A stretch of 64,000 bases of DNA from Glutamicibacter sp. JL.03c (GTDB lineage: Bacteria; Actinomycetota; Actinomycetes; Actinomycetales; Micrococcaceae), in NCBI RefSeq assembly GCF_025854375.1, contig NZ_CP107575.1, positions 2,418,001 to 2,482,000 on the forward strand. The letters are read 5' to 3'. The translations under genes and the position numbers were made by a program. The notes below the pieces were generated by a model. The model saw only the letters and a program-made list of their open reading frames with translations. It was not told the origin of the DNA and did no database searches. Numbering within the stretch: the stretch's first letter is position 1; each line of letters opens with the position of its first letter. Positions 9,620-19,004 of the stretch are shown one piece after another.

Positions 9620-12600
9620 TTAAACTTCCTCTACGGAGTTCGGCTCCGACCGTGAAAGGTCGATGCCCAGCTCTTCAGCGGCGCGGAACGATTCCTCGTC
9701 CGACTCACGCATTTCGATAGTGTTGCCGTCGGTACCCAGTACCTCGACGTTCAAGCACAGCGACTGCATTTCCTTGATGAGCACCTTGAACGATTCTGGA
9801 ACACCAGGCTCTGGAACGTTCTCGCCCTTGACGATAGCTTCGTAGACCTTCACGCGGCCGTGGATATCATCCGACTTGATGGTCAGGATTTCCTGCAGCG
9901 TGTAAGCGGCACCGTAAGCTTCCAGTGCCCAAACTTCCATTTCACCGAAGCGCTGGCCACCGAACTGGGCCTTACCACCCAGTGGCTGCTGGGTGATCAT
10001 GGAGTATGGACCGGTGGAACGGGCGTGGATCTTGTCGTCCACCAGGTGGTGGAGCTTCAAGATGTACATGTAGCCCACGGAGATCGGATCTGGCAACGGA
10101 TCGCCGGAGCGGCCGTCAAACAGCTTCGCCTTGCCGGAGTTGCCAATCAGGCGCACCCCGTCACGGGTCTTGTTGGTCGAATCCAAGATGCCGCGGATTT
10201 CCGCTTCCGAAGCGCCGTCGAAGACCGGGGTTGCCACGGTGGTGGAACCGGACTCGCGTGGCAGGTTCGGCAGATCGCGGACCCATTCAGGCTCGCCTTC
10301 GATCTTCCAGCCCTGCTTGGCAGCCCAGCCCAGGTGGATTTCCATAACCTGGCCGACGTTCATACGACCTGGCACACCCAGTGGGTTCAGGATGACGTCC
10401 AGCGGGGTGCCGTCTTCCAGGAATGGCATGTCCTCCAGCGGCATGATGCGCGAGATGACACCCTTGTTACCGTGACGGCCTGCGAGCTTGTCACCAATCG
10501 AGATTTTGCGCTTCTGTGCAACGTAGACGCGGACCAGCTGGTTCACACCAGGGGAAAGGTCATCGTCGTTGTCGCGGTCGAAGATGCGAACACCGATCAC
10601 GGTGCCGGACTCGCCGTGCGGAACCTTCAGGGAGGTATCGCGCACTTCGCGGGACTTCTCGCCAAAGATGGCACGCAGCAGGCGCTCTTCCGGGGTCAGC
10701 TCGGTTTCGCCCTTAGGGGTGACACGGCCTACCAGGACGTCGCCGGCTTCAACCTCGGCGCCGATGTAGACGATGCCACGGTCATCAAGCTGGGAGAGGA
10801 TGTCTTCCGAGACGTTCGGGATGTCGCGGGTGATTTCCTCGGCGCCGAGCTTGGTGTCGCGGGCGTCGACTTCGTGCTCTTCGATGTGGATCGAGGTCAG
10901 CACGTCGTCGAAGATCATGCGCTGGGAGAGGATGATCGCATCCTCGTAGTTGTAGCCTTCCCAGGACATGAATGCCACGAGCAGGTTCTTGCCCAGGGAG
11001 AGCTCGCCGGAGTCGGTGGACGGGCCGTCGGCGATGATCGACTGGAATTCCAGGCGGTCGCCTTCGGACACGCGCACGCGCTGGTTGTAGGCGTTGCCCT
11101 GGTTCGAGCGGGCGAACTTCATGATCGGGTACATCGACTCGGTGCCGTCATCGTTCATGACAACAACCAGGTCAGCGGAAACCTCGGTCACTACACCTGG
11201 CTTGGAAGCCACCACGGAGTCGCCGGCGTCAACTGCCGCGAACTTCTCCATGCCGGTACCAACCAGCGGGCGCTCGGACTTCAGCAGCGGCACAGCCTGG
11301 CGCTGCATGTTGGCGCCCATCAGTGCTCGGTTGGCATCGTCATGCTCGAGGAATGGAATCAGCGCGGTTGCCACGGAAACCATCTGTCGAGGCGAAACGT
11401 CCATGAAGGTCACTTCAGACGCGTCGACGATAACAGGCTCGCCGCCACCGCCCTTTTCACGAACCAATACGGTTTCTTCGACGAAGCGGCCGTTCTCGTC
11501 CAGAGGCGCGTTGGCCTGTGCGATGAAGTGCTGCAGCTCGTCGTCCGCGGTCAGGTAGTCGACCTCGTTGGAGACGACACCGTTGGACACGCGGCGGTAT
11601 GGGGTTTCGATGAAGCCGAAGGCGTTGATGCGGCCGTAGGTTGCCAGCGAACCGATCAGACCAATGTTCGGGCCTTCGGGAGTTTCAATCGGGCACATAC
11701 GTCCGTAGTGCGACGGGTGAACGTCTCGAACTTCCATGCCGGCGCGGTCACGGGACAAACCGCCTGGGCCCAGAGCCGACAAGCGGCGCTTGTGGGTCAG
11801 GCCGGCCAGCGGGTTGTTCTGATCCATGAACTGCGAGAGCTGCGAAGTTCCGAAGAACTCCTTGATGGCAGCAACGACAGGACGGATGTTGATCAGGGTC
11901 TGCGGGGTGATGGCCTCGACGTCCTGGGTGGTCATGCGCTCGCGCACAACACGCTCCATGCGGGACAGGCCGGTGCGGACCTGGTTCTCGATCAGTTCGC
12001 CCACGGCGCGGATGCGGCGGTTGCCGAAGTGGTCGATATCATCGATGTTCACTGGGATATCGACGATCTCGCCCTTGCGGGTGCCCTGAACGGTCTTCTC
12101 GCCAGCGTGCAGTGCTACGAGGTAGCGGATCATGGCAACGAGGTCGTCCAGTGCCAGCACCGATGCGTTCTCAGCATTAACCGGAGTCTCGACACCGAGC
12201 TTGCGGTTCAGCTTGTAACGGCCGACCTTGGCCAGATCGTAGCGCTTAGGCTCGAAGTACATGTTCTTCAACAGAGCCTGGGCAGCCTCAACCGTTGGAG
12301 GCTCGCCTGGACGCAGCTTGCGGTAGATATCCAGCAGCGCTTCGTCCTGGTCCTTGATGCTGTCCTTTTCCAAGGTAGCGCGCATCGAATCGTACTGGCC
12401 GAACTCGGAGAGGATCTGCTCCTCGCTCCAGCCCAGAGCCTTCAGCAGCACGGTAACCGACTGCTTGCGCTTGCGATCCAGGCGTACGCCGATCTGGTCG
12501 CGCTTGTCGATTTCCAGCTCGAACCATGCACCACGCGATGGAATGATACGTGCCGAGTAGATCGTCTTGTCACTGGTCTTGTCCGGTGCGGACTCGAAGT

Positions 12601-13126
12601 ATGCGCCTGGGGAGCGCACCAGCTGGGACACAACAACACGCTCGGTGCCGTTGATGATGAAGGTGCCCTTTTCGGTCATCAGCGGGAAATCGCCCATGAA
12701 CACGGTCTGCTGCTTGATTTCGCCGGTTTCATTGTTCATGAATTCGGCCTTGACATACAGCGGTGCCGCGTAGGTGGCGTCGCGGTCCTTGCACTCTGCG
12801 ATCGAGTACTTGGGATCAGCGAACTCCGGCTCCGAGAAGCTCAAGGACATGGTGTCCTGGAAGTCCTCGATGGGGGAGATTTCCTCGAAGATTTCAGCCA
12901 GGCCCGAGGTGTTAGGCACGCTGAAGTCGCCAGCGGCTTCTGCCTTGGCAAGACGCTCTACCCAGTTCTGATTGCCGACGAGGCGGTCGAAGCTCTCGGT
13001 CTGCAATGCCAACAGGTTAGGCACTTCAAGTGGTTCGTGAATCTTTGCAAAAGAAAGTCGGCCAGCGTATGCAGCATCGCGAGCCGAACTAGCGGTTTGG
13101 TTGTTAGGGTTGCTCGAGGCGACCAA
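9620..13126 (-). CDS. rpoB: DNA-directed RNA polymerase subunit beta
   Basis: The beta subunit, 1168 residues from the start chosen here, forms much of the active-site cleft and the rifampicin pocket. The rifampicin region reads [26 protein letters not shown], so the Asp, His and Ser positions usually mutated in resistance are wild type. I place the start at TTG 13126 (VASSNPNNQ follows). A GGAAGGA ribosome-binding site ends six bases upstream. The upstream in-frame TTG at 13141 would put that site inside the coding region. Promoter and leader lie at 13127-13296. Confidence 0.98.
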   Translation of the reverse strand: MVASSNPNNQTASSARDAAYAGRLSFAKIHEPLEVPNLLALQTESFDRLVGNQNWVERLAKAEAAGDFSVPNTSGLAEIFEEISPIEDFQDTMSLSFSEPEFADPKYSIAECKDRDATYAAPLYVKAEFMNNETGEIKQQTVFMGDFPLMTEKGTFIINGTERVVVSQLVRSPGAYFESAPDKTSDKTIYSARIIPSRGAWFELEIDKRDQIGVRLDRKRKQSVTVLLKALGWSEEQILSEFGQYDSMRATLEKDSIKDQDEALLDIYRKLRPGEPPTVEAAQALLKNMYFEPKRYDLAKVGRYKLNRKLGVETPVNAENASVLALDDLVAMIRYLVALHAGEKTVQGTRKGEIVDIPVNIDDIDHFGNRRIRAVGELIENQVRTGLSRMERVVRERMTTQDVEAITPQTLINIRPVVAAIKEFFGTSQLSQFMDQNNPLAGLTHKRRLSALGPGGLSRDRAGMEVRDVHPSHYGRMCPIETPEGPNIGLIGSLATYGRINAFGFIETPYRRVSNGVVSNEVDYLTADDELQHFIAQANAPLDENGRFVEETVLVREKGGGGEPVIVDASEVTFMDVSPRQMVSVATALIPFLEHDDANRALMGANMQRQAVPLLKSERPLVGTGMEKFAAVDAGDSVVASKPGVVTEVSADLVVVMNDDGTESMYPIMKFARSNQGNAYNQRVRVSEGDRLEFQSIIADGPSTDSGELSLGKNLLVAFMSWEGYNYEDAIILSQRMIFDDVLTSIHIEEHEVDARDTKLGAEEITRDIPNVSEDILSQLDDRGIVYIGAEVEAGDVLVGRVTPKGETELTPEERLLRAIFGEKSREVRDTSLKVPHGESGTVIGVRIFDRDNDDDLSPGVNQLVRVYVAQKRKISIGDKLAGRHGNKGVISRIMPLEDMPFLEDGTPLDVILNPLGVPGRMNVGQVMEIHLGWAAKQGWKIEGEPEWVRDLPNLPRESGSTTVATPVFDGASEAEIRGILDSTNKTRDGVRLIGNSGKAKLFDGRSGDPLPDPISVGYMYILKLHHLVDDKIHARSTGPYSMITQQPLGGKAQFGGQRFGEMEVWALEAYGAAYTLQEILTIKSDDIHGRVKVYEAIVKGENVPEPGVPESFKVLIKEMQSLCLNVEVLGTDGNTIEMRESDEESFRAAEELGIDLSRSEPNSVEEV

Positions 13127-13267
13127 GATGGATCCTTCCAAAGACCGTCAGGTTTCCGAACGCTTACCGTGCTAAGGTACCTGCCATAGGACAGTCCCTC
13201 GTTTTGGACCGCACGAACCCACCGCTATATGAAGGCCGCGCGCGCAAACAGTAAGGCGCAAATTTCT

Positions 13268-13296
13268 ACTCTACCGGAGTAATTTGCGGTTGTCGA
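13268..13296 (-). promoter_or_regulatory. Probable rpoB promoter
   Basis: On the minus strand TCGACA (13291-13296) and TAGAGT (13268-13273) are separated by exactly 17 bases. They match five and four of six consensus positions for a housekeeping sigma factor. Transcription would start near 13261, giving a leader of about 135 bases to the TTG start. Confidence 0.6.
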
Positions 13297-13760
13297 TACT
13301 CGGTGCACAAATCCGTGCTATAGTTTTCGCCCTTCAATTCCCAACCAGGCACAGAGCCCGGGAACTGCGAACATCCGCTGATTTCCACCTCATTGGATGA
13401 AGGCTTAGGCAACGAGCATTTAGCCTACTGATCCCGCTGTTTTTCGCCAGAAACAGGCATGGCGGGCATGACACGCGACTGTTCGCCAAAGCCCACGGCG
13501 TCTGCAAACTTGAAGCTTTATGCGTTTTGTCACATCGCTGATGTCGTCTCATCCAACGGACGTTCGGAGCCCCGCGGACAAGCTTTCACACGACAGTTGA
13601 AATTCTTCTTCGACTTTTCAACCACTGGCACAGGTGTTCTATTCCCTGGTCTGTGGATAGCGGCCTGCGGCCGGTCCCCACCGAACGTGCGTCCGGACGT
13701 CGTGGAATCTTCAAGCCCTTATGGCTATGCTGGGGCCAACATCGACGGTCAGGAGATCCA
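13297..13760. other. Intergenic region between rpoB and ybaK
   Basis: These 460 bases separate two divergently transcribed genes. I see short GC-rich inverted repeats near 13660-13700 but no convincing gene. Further upstream rpoB promoters and the ybaK promoter are likely here but cannot be fixed by eye. Confidence 0.4.
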
Positions 13761-14258
13761 ATGAATAAGTTGCAGTCAGATGAAGCGTTGACCCGGGTTA
13801 CCCTCGACGCCTCGCGCCGCAATATCCCCATCGAGCTGGTGCCGCGCCAGAAGGTGGACTCCTTGGAGGAAGCAGCTGAAGCACTAGGTATCCAGCCAGC
13901 CCATCTGCTCAAGTCCCTGGTAATCAAGAAATCCGATGACACCTTCGTGTTCGCGCTGATTCCCGGTGGCCGCAAACTGGACTGGGCCAAGCTGCGCAGC
14001 CAGCTGGGCGTCAATAAGCTCTCGCTTCCCCAACAGGATGTGGCCTGGGATGTCACGCACTACGAAAGCGGGACGATCACTCCGTTCGGCTCGCATACCG
14101 TGCTGCCGGTGTTCATCGATGCCAGCGTCTTCGATGAGCCGGTTCCGGAGCATATCGGCCTAGGCAGCGGCGATCGAGGCCATGGCTTGCTGGTTCGCCC
14201 CAAGGACCTGGTTACCGGCTTTGATGCCACGATTGCTGATATTTCGGCTCCGGCATAG
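13761..14258 (+). CDS. YbaK/EbsC-type aminoacyl-tRNA deacylase
   Basis: This 165-residue protein belongs to the YbaK/prolyl-tRNA editing family, which hydrolyses mischarged tRNA such as Cys-tRNA(Pro). The family fold is indicated by LLKSLVIKKSDDTFVFALIPGGRKLDW and by the C-terminal VFIDASVFDEP region with a glycine-rich GLGSGDRGHGLLV stretch. The ATG at 13761 is chosen because AGGAG lies just upstream; a longer frame begins at 13653. The 3' end overlaps the convergent acyltransferase gene by 47 bases. It interrupts the usual rplL-rpoB adjacency. Confidence 0.85.
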   Translation: MNKLQSDEALTRVTLDASRRNIPIELVPRQKVDSLEEAAEALGIQPAHLLKSLVIKKSDDTFVFALIPGGRKLDWAKLRSQLGVNKLSLPQQDVAWDVTHYESGTITPFGSHTVLPVFIDASVFDEPVPEHIGLGSGDRGHGLLVRPKDLVTGFDATIADISAPA

Positions 14259-15381
14259 ATAGCGGCGGACGGCTGCGCGCCTTCATGAGCCCGTCGGCCA
14301 CGAAGGCCAGCGACCTGATGGTGGCATTGCGCAGTGGCAATCCCAGCGGCTTCTCGACGAAGCGGGCTACGAGGTAGGCCCAGCCGAGCATGACTGCGAC
14401 CAATCCGAAGAGCAGCACATACTTGTTGATGGTGCCGTGCAGTTCTTCGATGAGCCACCAACCCCACAGCTGGTGGAACAGGTAGAGCGGGAACGTCAGA
14501 GAACCGGCAACAGCCATCCATTTGGCTTGGATGTGCTTGAGCGGGGTAAGCGTGCAAATGGCCAACAGGGCCACGCAGGCGACGGCGAGTACCTGGAAGT
14601 GCCAGGCCGGCACGTCGAGTCCGGAGAGATAACCAGCGTCGAAACGCCCCTTGATTCCGGTGAAGAAGGCCGCGATAGCCGTGTCGAAGATCAGCAGCAG
14701 CCACCGCATGAGGGTATGGCCGCTTTGGTAGATCTGGTACAGCATCATGCCTGCGGCGAAGAGCGCCGCGTACTGTCCGGCGAACCAGTTCTGGACCTCG
14801 TCGAGCTGGGTGACGTGCAGGTACAAGCCGATAGCAGGCCAGAGCGCGCAGAGCCACATGATGTGCTGGTTCTTGACCAGTCCTATGGCCAAGAGGATAG
14901 CCAGCAGAATATAGAAGCGCAGTTCCACCCAAAGCGTCCAGTAGACGCCATCAAGATCCTGGATATTGAACGCCGACTGCATCATGGTCAGGTTGGGCAG
15001 GATGTCGCCGGTGGTGCGCCCATCGTTGCCTGCTGGCCAGATTTTCAATGACAATACTGCGGCGGCGATGACCGCCACCCAATAGGCGGGATACAGTCGC
15101 CCGACTCGTGATCCGATGAATCCTATGACGTTCTTGCCTTGCAGGGACATCAGGATGACGAAGCCCGAGATCAGGAAGAAGAGCTGGACGCCTAGCTGTC
15201 CATAGCGGGTGAATTCAGAGAGTACCGGCCAGAATTCCGGGGCCTTAGTCCCCCAGTGTTCGTGTCCCCAGGCCGTGTAGTGGTAGAACACCACTATCAA
15301 GGCAGCGGTGAAACGCAGTGCGTCTAGTAGACCAAGTCTCGGCGCAGGTGCGTGGGTCCGTGGAGTTAGAGAATTCGACAC
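14212..15381 (-). CDS. Acyltransferase 3 (OafA/YrhL-type) membrane protein
   Basis: The 389-residue protein has about ten hydrophobic segments and the acyltransferase-3 signatures: RLGLLDALRFTAALIVVFYHY at the N-terminus, FFLISGFVIL near 87-96, and R..RLYPAYW. Such enzymes move acyl groups from the cytoplasm to cell-surface glycans or secondary metabolites; the substrate here is unknown. It lies between rplL and rpoB on the same strand and overlaps the ybaK 3' end. This is not a usual member of the ribosomal cluster, so it is probably a later insertion. Confidence 0.85.
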   Translation of the reverse strand: MSNSLTPRTHAPAPRLGLLDALRFTAALIVVFYHYTAWGHEHWGTKAPEFWPVLSEFTRYGQLGVQLFFLISGFVILMSLQGKNVIGFIGSRVGRLYPAYWVAVIAAAVLSLKIWPAGNDGRTTGDILPNLTMMQSAFNIQDLDGVYWTLWVELRFYILLAILLAIGLVKNQHIMWLCALWPAIGLYLHVTQLDEVQNWFAGQYAALFAAGMMLYQIYQSGHTLMRWLLLIFDTAIAAFFTGIKGRFDAGYLSGLDVPAWHFQVLAVACVALLAICTLTPLKHIQAKWMAVAGSLTFPLYLFHQLWGWWLIEELHGTINKYVLLFGLVAVMLGWAYLVARFVEKPLGLPLRNATIRSLAFVADGLMKARSRPPLSMPEPKYQQSWHQSR

Positions 15382-15464
15382 ATAAGTAGCGTATGCAATG
15401 AACTTGAATAAACGCTGTTAATAGAAACGTTATAAAACAATTCTGCTGAAAGTGCCAGTTAACG

Positions 15465-15504
15465 GCTGAGGGGCCCACAGGCTTTCGCCTGTGGACCCCT
15501 CAGC
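15465..15504 (-). terminator. Terminator of rplJL
   Basis: A stem of 18 bp with one mismatch and a four-base loop lies 25 bases after the rplL stop codon. The T-run on the minus strand is poor (CGTTAACT), but position and strength suggest the end of the rplJ-rplL transcript. Confidence 0.75.
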
Positions 15505-15529
15505 AATAAGTTGCGAGTGACCGCGGAAC

Positions 15530-15904
15530 TTACTTAACGGTGACGGTAGCGCCGGCAGCTTCCAGAGCTTCCTTGGCCTTCTCGGCAGCGTCCTTTGCAA
15601 CACCCTCAAGCAGAGCCTTTGGAGCGCCGTCAACGAGCTCCTTAGCTTCCTTCAGGCCCAGGGAGGTGATGCCGCGAACTTCCTTGATCACTGCGATCTT
15701 CTTGTCGCCAGCCGACTCGAGGATAACGTCGAATTCGGTCTTCTCTTCTGCAGCAGCTTCGCCGCCAGCAGCAGGACCGGCAACTGCAACTGCAGCAGCG
15801 GTTACGTCGAAGGTCTCTTCGAATTCCTTAACGAACTCGGAAAGCTCGATGATGGTCATTTCCTTGAATGCGGAAAGCAGCTCTTCGTTGCTGAGCTTCG
15901 CCAT
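15530..15904 (-). CDS. rplL: 50S ribosomal protein L7/L12
   Basis: This 124-residue acidic stalk protein recruits translational GTPases. The N-terminal dimerisation domain, alanine-rich hinge ([19 protein letters not shown]) and C-terminal domain with [20 protein letters not shown] are all present. It follows rplJ by 72 bases and the pair forms one transcription unit. Confidence 0.99.
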   Translation of the reverse strand: MAKLSNEELLSAFKEMTIIELSEFVKEFEETFDVTAAAVAVAGPAAGGEAAAEEKTEFDVILESAGDKKIAVIKEVRGITSLGLKEAKELVDGAPKALLEGVAKDAAEKAKEALEAAGATVTVK

Positions 15905-15976
15905 GGTTGGCGTCCTTTCGGTATTGGCCCGAGGGCCTAATGAATTTGGGATTACGTTGCGAGAGATCGCGAAAGC

Positions 15977-16498
15977 CTAGGCTTCTGCCGGAGCTTCCTC
16001 GGCGGCAGCGCCACCGTTCTCTTCGAGCTTTGCACGCAGTGCATCGACGACGCGAGCAGCCGCTGAGGCCGGAGCCTGCAGAACTGCAGCAACGCGAGCG
16101 AGCTGGGTTTCGCGGGATTCCAGTGCGGCCAGTGCAGCGATGCCGCTCTGGTCCAGCGCCTTGCCTTCGAACCAGCCGGTCTTGATAACCAGCTTGTCGT
16201 TGGTCTTGGCGAATTCCGTGAGGCTCTTAGCAGCTGCAACAGCGTCGCCCTTTACGAAGGCGATTGCGGTTGGGCCGGAAAGCTGCTCATCGAATGCATC
16301 GATGCCAGCGTTCTTGGCTGCGATTGCGGTCAAGGTGTTCTTTACAACTGCGTACTTGGTCTCCTGACCAAGCGAGCGGCGCAGATCCTTGAGCTGTGCA
16401 ACGGTAAGCCCACGGTATTCGGTCAAGACAGCCGCGGTTGCTTCGTTAAAGTCCGCAGTGATTTCTTCGATCGCTGCAGTCTTGCTCGGGGTTGCCAT
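15977..16498 (-). CDS. rplJ: 50S ribosomal protein L10
   Basis: The 173-residue stalk base protein binds 23S rRNA and L7/L12 dimers. It has the family pattern LTEYRGLTVAQLKDLRRSL near 37-55 and KNTLTAIAAKNAG near 69-81. The C-terminal helix that binds L7/L12 is followed by an alanine/glutamate-rich tail. A GGAAGGAG ribosome-binding site precedes the ATG. An L10-type attenuator leader precedes the gene. Confidence 0.98.
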   Translation of the reverse strand: MATPSKTAAIEEITADFNEATAAVLTEYRGLTVAQLKDLRRSLGQETKYAVVKNTLTAIAAKNAGIDAFDEQLSGPTAIAFVKGDAVAAAKSLTEFAKTNDKLVIKTGWFEGKALDQSGIAALAALESRETQLARVAAVLQAPASAAARVVDALRAKLEENGGAAAEEAPAEA

Positions 16499-16550
16499 AA
16501 CACTCCTTCCGGGGATTTGTTCGGTACCGTTTCAAAACCGGCGAGGCCAT

Positions 16551-16690
16551 AAAAATAGCCCCGCGCAGGAGCACAGGGCAGTTCAACTCATTCAAGTTAA
16601 AGCAAATCTATGTAACCTGCGTTGGTCGTCCTTGCGGACCTTTAGGAACAGTTGGAAACCAATTGTTCAACCGACGGTCTTCGGTAGTTC
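16551..16690 (-). promoter_or_regulatory. Ribosomal protein L10 leader with attenuator
   Basis: The rplJ leader ends in a nine-pair GC-rich stem with TCCT loop (16558-16579). On the minus strand it is followed by TATTTTTAT (16549-16557), a classic intrinsic terminator placed 53 bases before the rplJ start. Upstream are GAACAATTGGTTTCCAACTG and AGGTCCGCAAGGACG elements. They resemble the L10 leader family, in which L10(L12) binding promotes premature termination. The match is by eye, not by covariance model. Confidence 0.75.
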
Positions 16691-16691
16691 C

Positions 16692-16721
16692 AGTCTAGGC
16701 CAGAGGATGCCGGCGCACCAA
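16692..16721 (-). promoter_or_regulatory. Probable rplJ promoter
   Basis: TTGGTG (16716-16721) and TAGACT (16692-16697) are separated by 18 bases on the minus strand. Transcription would start just upstream of the L10 leader. The intron and the rplA terminator separate rplJ from rplKA, so a local promoter is needed for this unit. Confidence 0.5.
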
Positions 16722-16771
16722 ATCGAAGTTGCGCCCTGGGCGCATGATACTGGTCACTGGGAAAAGTTTGA

Positions 16772-16888
16772 GGTGACGGGGCTTAGTTGCCAGCGCTTGG
16801 GGAACGCGGGCAACTAAGACCCGCCGGGTCTAGAAGCTTGGGGAACTTCTAAACCTCACCGGCGTATGACCTTGGGGGATCCATACGC
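16772..16888. ncRNA. Cluster of hairpins with repeated C-rich (or G-rich) loops
   Basis: Three stems each display the same core in the loop. On the minus strand it is TTCCCCAAG in the stems 16782-16818 and 16831-16851, and ATCCCCCAAGG in 16862-16888. The 11-mer GCTTGGGGAAC occurs exactly twice on the plus strand (16795-16805, 16836-16846). A plain GACCC/GGGTC hairpin (16818-16830) lies between, and GGTGA/TCACC (16772-16776, 16856-16860) can close the first three stems into a multibranch fold. The strand is uncertain. The loops recall the actinobacterial 6C RNA but have four or five C, not six. Confidence 0.5.
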
Positions 16889-16986
16889 AGGAGACCGAAA
16901 TAATCGGCAGTCACAGCCTATCACCGGCAATTATCGTTTCCTAACCCCACACGAAGTTCGCAGGATTCATTGAGGATTGTTGGTTA

Positions 16987-18945
16987 ATCGAGTAGGTGGG
17001 GGTGTCTAGCCCCCACCTCTCACACCACCAGGACATGCGGGCCCGCATCCGGCGGTTCGCTAGGTCACTGAAAACGCTCCCAAGCCCGGCGAAAGAACAC
17101 CACACCCAACTCCTCCCAATAGGAAGTCGGCAAGGCACGGTGAAGAATCGGGGACTTCGCCACGCGCCAAAAGGCACGCGAGCTGTTCCCCCACTGATAA
17201 GCCTTATCCTTAACAATCCCCAGACGGCGAAGATTCGCCACCCGAGTACGAGGAAGCTTCCACTCCTTCCAGCGGATCTGACGTAAACGGCGCCTGAACC
17301 ATTCATCAAGATCAGAGAACTTCCCCGGCGTCACAGACAACCGGAAGTAGCCCATCCAACCCCGAACAAAACGATTCAACTGCTCGATACGGTAGTCCAT
17401 CGACACACTCCACCGCCGAGAAGTCAGATCTCGGATCCGTTGCTTCATGCGTTTGAACGCCTTCGGAGCAACCTTGATCCTGACTTTCGACCCTTTGACG
17501 AAGTAGAAACCAAAACCCAGCAACGTAGCTACACTCGCCGGATTGATCACTGATTTCTGCCGATTGACCCTCAACTTCAAACGCTGTTCAAGGACTTTCG
17601 TCGCCTGATCCAGCACCCGTTGAGCTGCCCGTTTCGACTTCACAAAAATTCTGATGTCATCGGCATACCGCACGAAACGGTGATCCCTCGACCAGAACTC
17701 CTGATCAAAATCATCCAACATGATATTCGAGAGCAACGGCGACAAAGGAGACCCCTGCGGGGTTCCCTCCACCGTTTCCCGGCGAACACCCTGCGCCATG
17801 ATCCCAGCCGTCAAATACTTGCGAACAAGCTTCAGAACTCGCTTGTCTTTCACCTTCCGCGCAACCCTGGACATCAGCACGTCATGGTTCACCCGATCAA
17901 AGAACGCATCAAGATCAACCTCCACAACCCACCGATACCCCTGCTCGATGGCCTCACGAGCCATCGAAGCAGCGTCGTGGGCGCTTTTGCCCGGCCGGAA
18001 CCCGTAGGAGACCGGCACGAACCCCTCATCGAAAATCGGGGACAAGACTTGCGCGAGAGCCTGTTGAATCAACCGATCCAACACGGACGGAACACCCAGC
18101 ATCCGTTCCCCAGCGTCAGGCTTCGGAATCATCACCTGACGCACCGGCAACGGCGCATACGTTCCAGCATCAAGCGCCTTCCGAGTCTCCATCCAATGCT
18201 CATGGCACCATGCGCGCAACTCATGCGCTTCAAGGCCGTCAACACCGGCAGAACCCTTATTCCGCTCAACACGTTTCAATGCAACCAACAAGTTCCCTCG
18301 CGAGAACACCTGCTCCCACAGATCGACTTGTTGATCCCTGATGTCTTCCCCATCAGCCACCGGTTCAACGCTACGCGCAAGAAAATACTCTCCCGGATTC
18401 ACCGGTACCATCCTCCCTCTGCCCCACCACGTCCGTGGGTTTTCTGCGATGATCGCGTGAGCACGAGAACTCATGCTTCAGTCCATCAATTCCCAGCGTT
18501 CAGCCCTTCCCTGCCTCCCTCATCAACCACAACGGGTCTCGGGCAAACGATCGGGTTCCTCACCCGACGCGATTCCCAGGCAGGTACTATGACCTCTGCT
18601 GACTTCTGCCCCATCAGTATCTGACCTCACGACCAGAACCGCCCCACCCGTCCAAGGACTGGTGGTGCACTGGGACAGACCTCCCCAGATAAGAACATTC
18701 ACTTTCACCCTGCGCCTGCCACATTTACACACCTGCCGTTTTGATGGAGCGGGCTTCACCATCTCTTGCTGGCTTACCCCGACAAACATGCCTTATATGT
18801 GATTCGTGTTCCTCAGTGCAGAGGTTTGCCTCCGGCTTCCTTCCCACCCCACCTCGCGGTGACGCAGTTGCCTTCAGCTAAGCCTTAAACCACCTTCTCG
18901 GCCAGAGGACTTTCACCTCCAAGTAAATGCCCATGCTGGGCGTAC
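16987..18945 (-). mobile_element. Complete group II intron (about 1.96 kb)
   Basis: The 5' end is fixed at 18945 by comparison with the partial copy at 1-471. The 3' end is placed near 16987, after a domain VI-like hairpin ending CCTACTCGAT. A domain V-like hairpin lies at about 17023-17058, immediately beyond the RT stop codon. The RT gene occupies the domain IV position. Insertion is nine bases after the rplA terminator stem. Location behind a terminator and lack of an endonuclease domain fit group IIC habits, but the class was not determined by alignment. Confidence 0.88.
17065..18474 (-). CDS. ltrA: Group II intron reverse transcriptase/maturase
   Basis: The 469-residue intron-encoded protein has intact reverse transcriptase motifs: VVEVDLDAFFDRVNH with the first catalytic Asp near 187, EGTPQGSPLSPLLSN at 236-250 and FVRYADD at 267-273. 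The maturase (X) domain follows, with FVRGWMGYFRLS near 369-380. There is no HNH endonuclease domain after it, so target-primed cDNA synthesis would need another primer. The frame is open and probably functional. The ATG lies inside the intron, one base before the point where the window's left-hand copy is cut. Confidence 0.95.
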   Translation of the reverse strand: MSSRAHAIIAENPRTWWGRGRMVPVNPGEYFLARSVEPVADGEDIRDQQVDLWEQVFSRGNLLVALKRVERNKGSAGVDGLEAHELRAWCHEHWMETRKALDAGTYAPLPVRQVMIPKPDAGERMLGVPSVLDRLIQQALAQVLSPIFDEGFVPVSYGFRPGKSAHDAASMAREAIEQGYRWVVEVDLDAFFDRVNHDVLMSRVARKVKDKRVLKLVRKYLTAGIMAQGVRRETVEGTPQGSPLSPLLSNIMLDDFDQEFWSRDHRFVRYADDIRIFVKSKRAAQRVLDQATKVLEQRLKLRVNRQKSVINPASVATLLGFGFYFVKGSKVRIKVAPKAFKRMKQRIRDLTSRRWSVSMDYRIEQLNRFVRGWMGYFRLSVTPGKFSDLDEWFRRRLRQIRWKEWKLPRTRVANLRRLGIVKDKAYQWGNSSRAFWRVAKSPILHRALPTSYWEELGVVFFRRAWERFQ

Positions 18946-18951
18946 AAGACC

Positions 18952-18984
18952 GAGGGAGCATGCCGCTATGCGGCATGCTCCCTC
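18952..18984 (-). terminator. Terminator of rplKA
   Basis: A perfect 15-bp stem with a three-base loop lies 20 bases past the rplA stop codon. The group II intron begins seven bases after the stem. The bases beyond the intron 3' end (TTAACC) would originally have followed GGTCTT. Confidence 0.85.
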
Positions 18985-19004
18985 AATGAGTCAAGCTACT
19001 AGGC

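Noticed and set aside
5632-13126. Rifampicin- or streptomycin-resistance alleles in rpoB and rpsL
   Set aside because: The rifampicin pocket residues and the S12 lysines at classical resistance positions appear wild type.
13459-13764. 101-codon plus-strand frame before ybaK
   Set aside because: No ribosome-binding site and unlikely amino-acid composition; it runs into the real ybaK start in another frame.
16772-16888. CRISPR-like or direct-repeat array
   Set aside because: The repeated unit is only an 8-11 base loop core inside different stems, with no regular long repeat and no spacers; a structured RNA explains it better.
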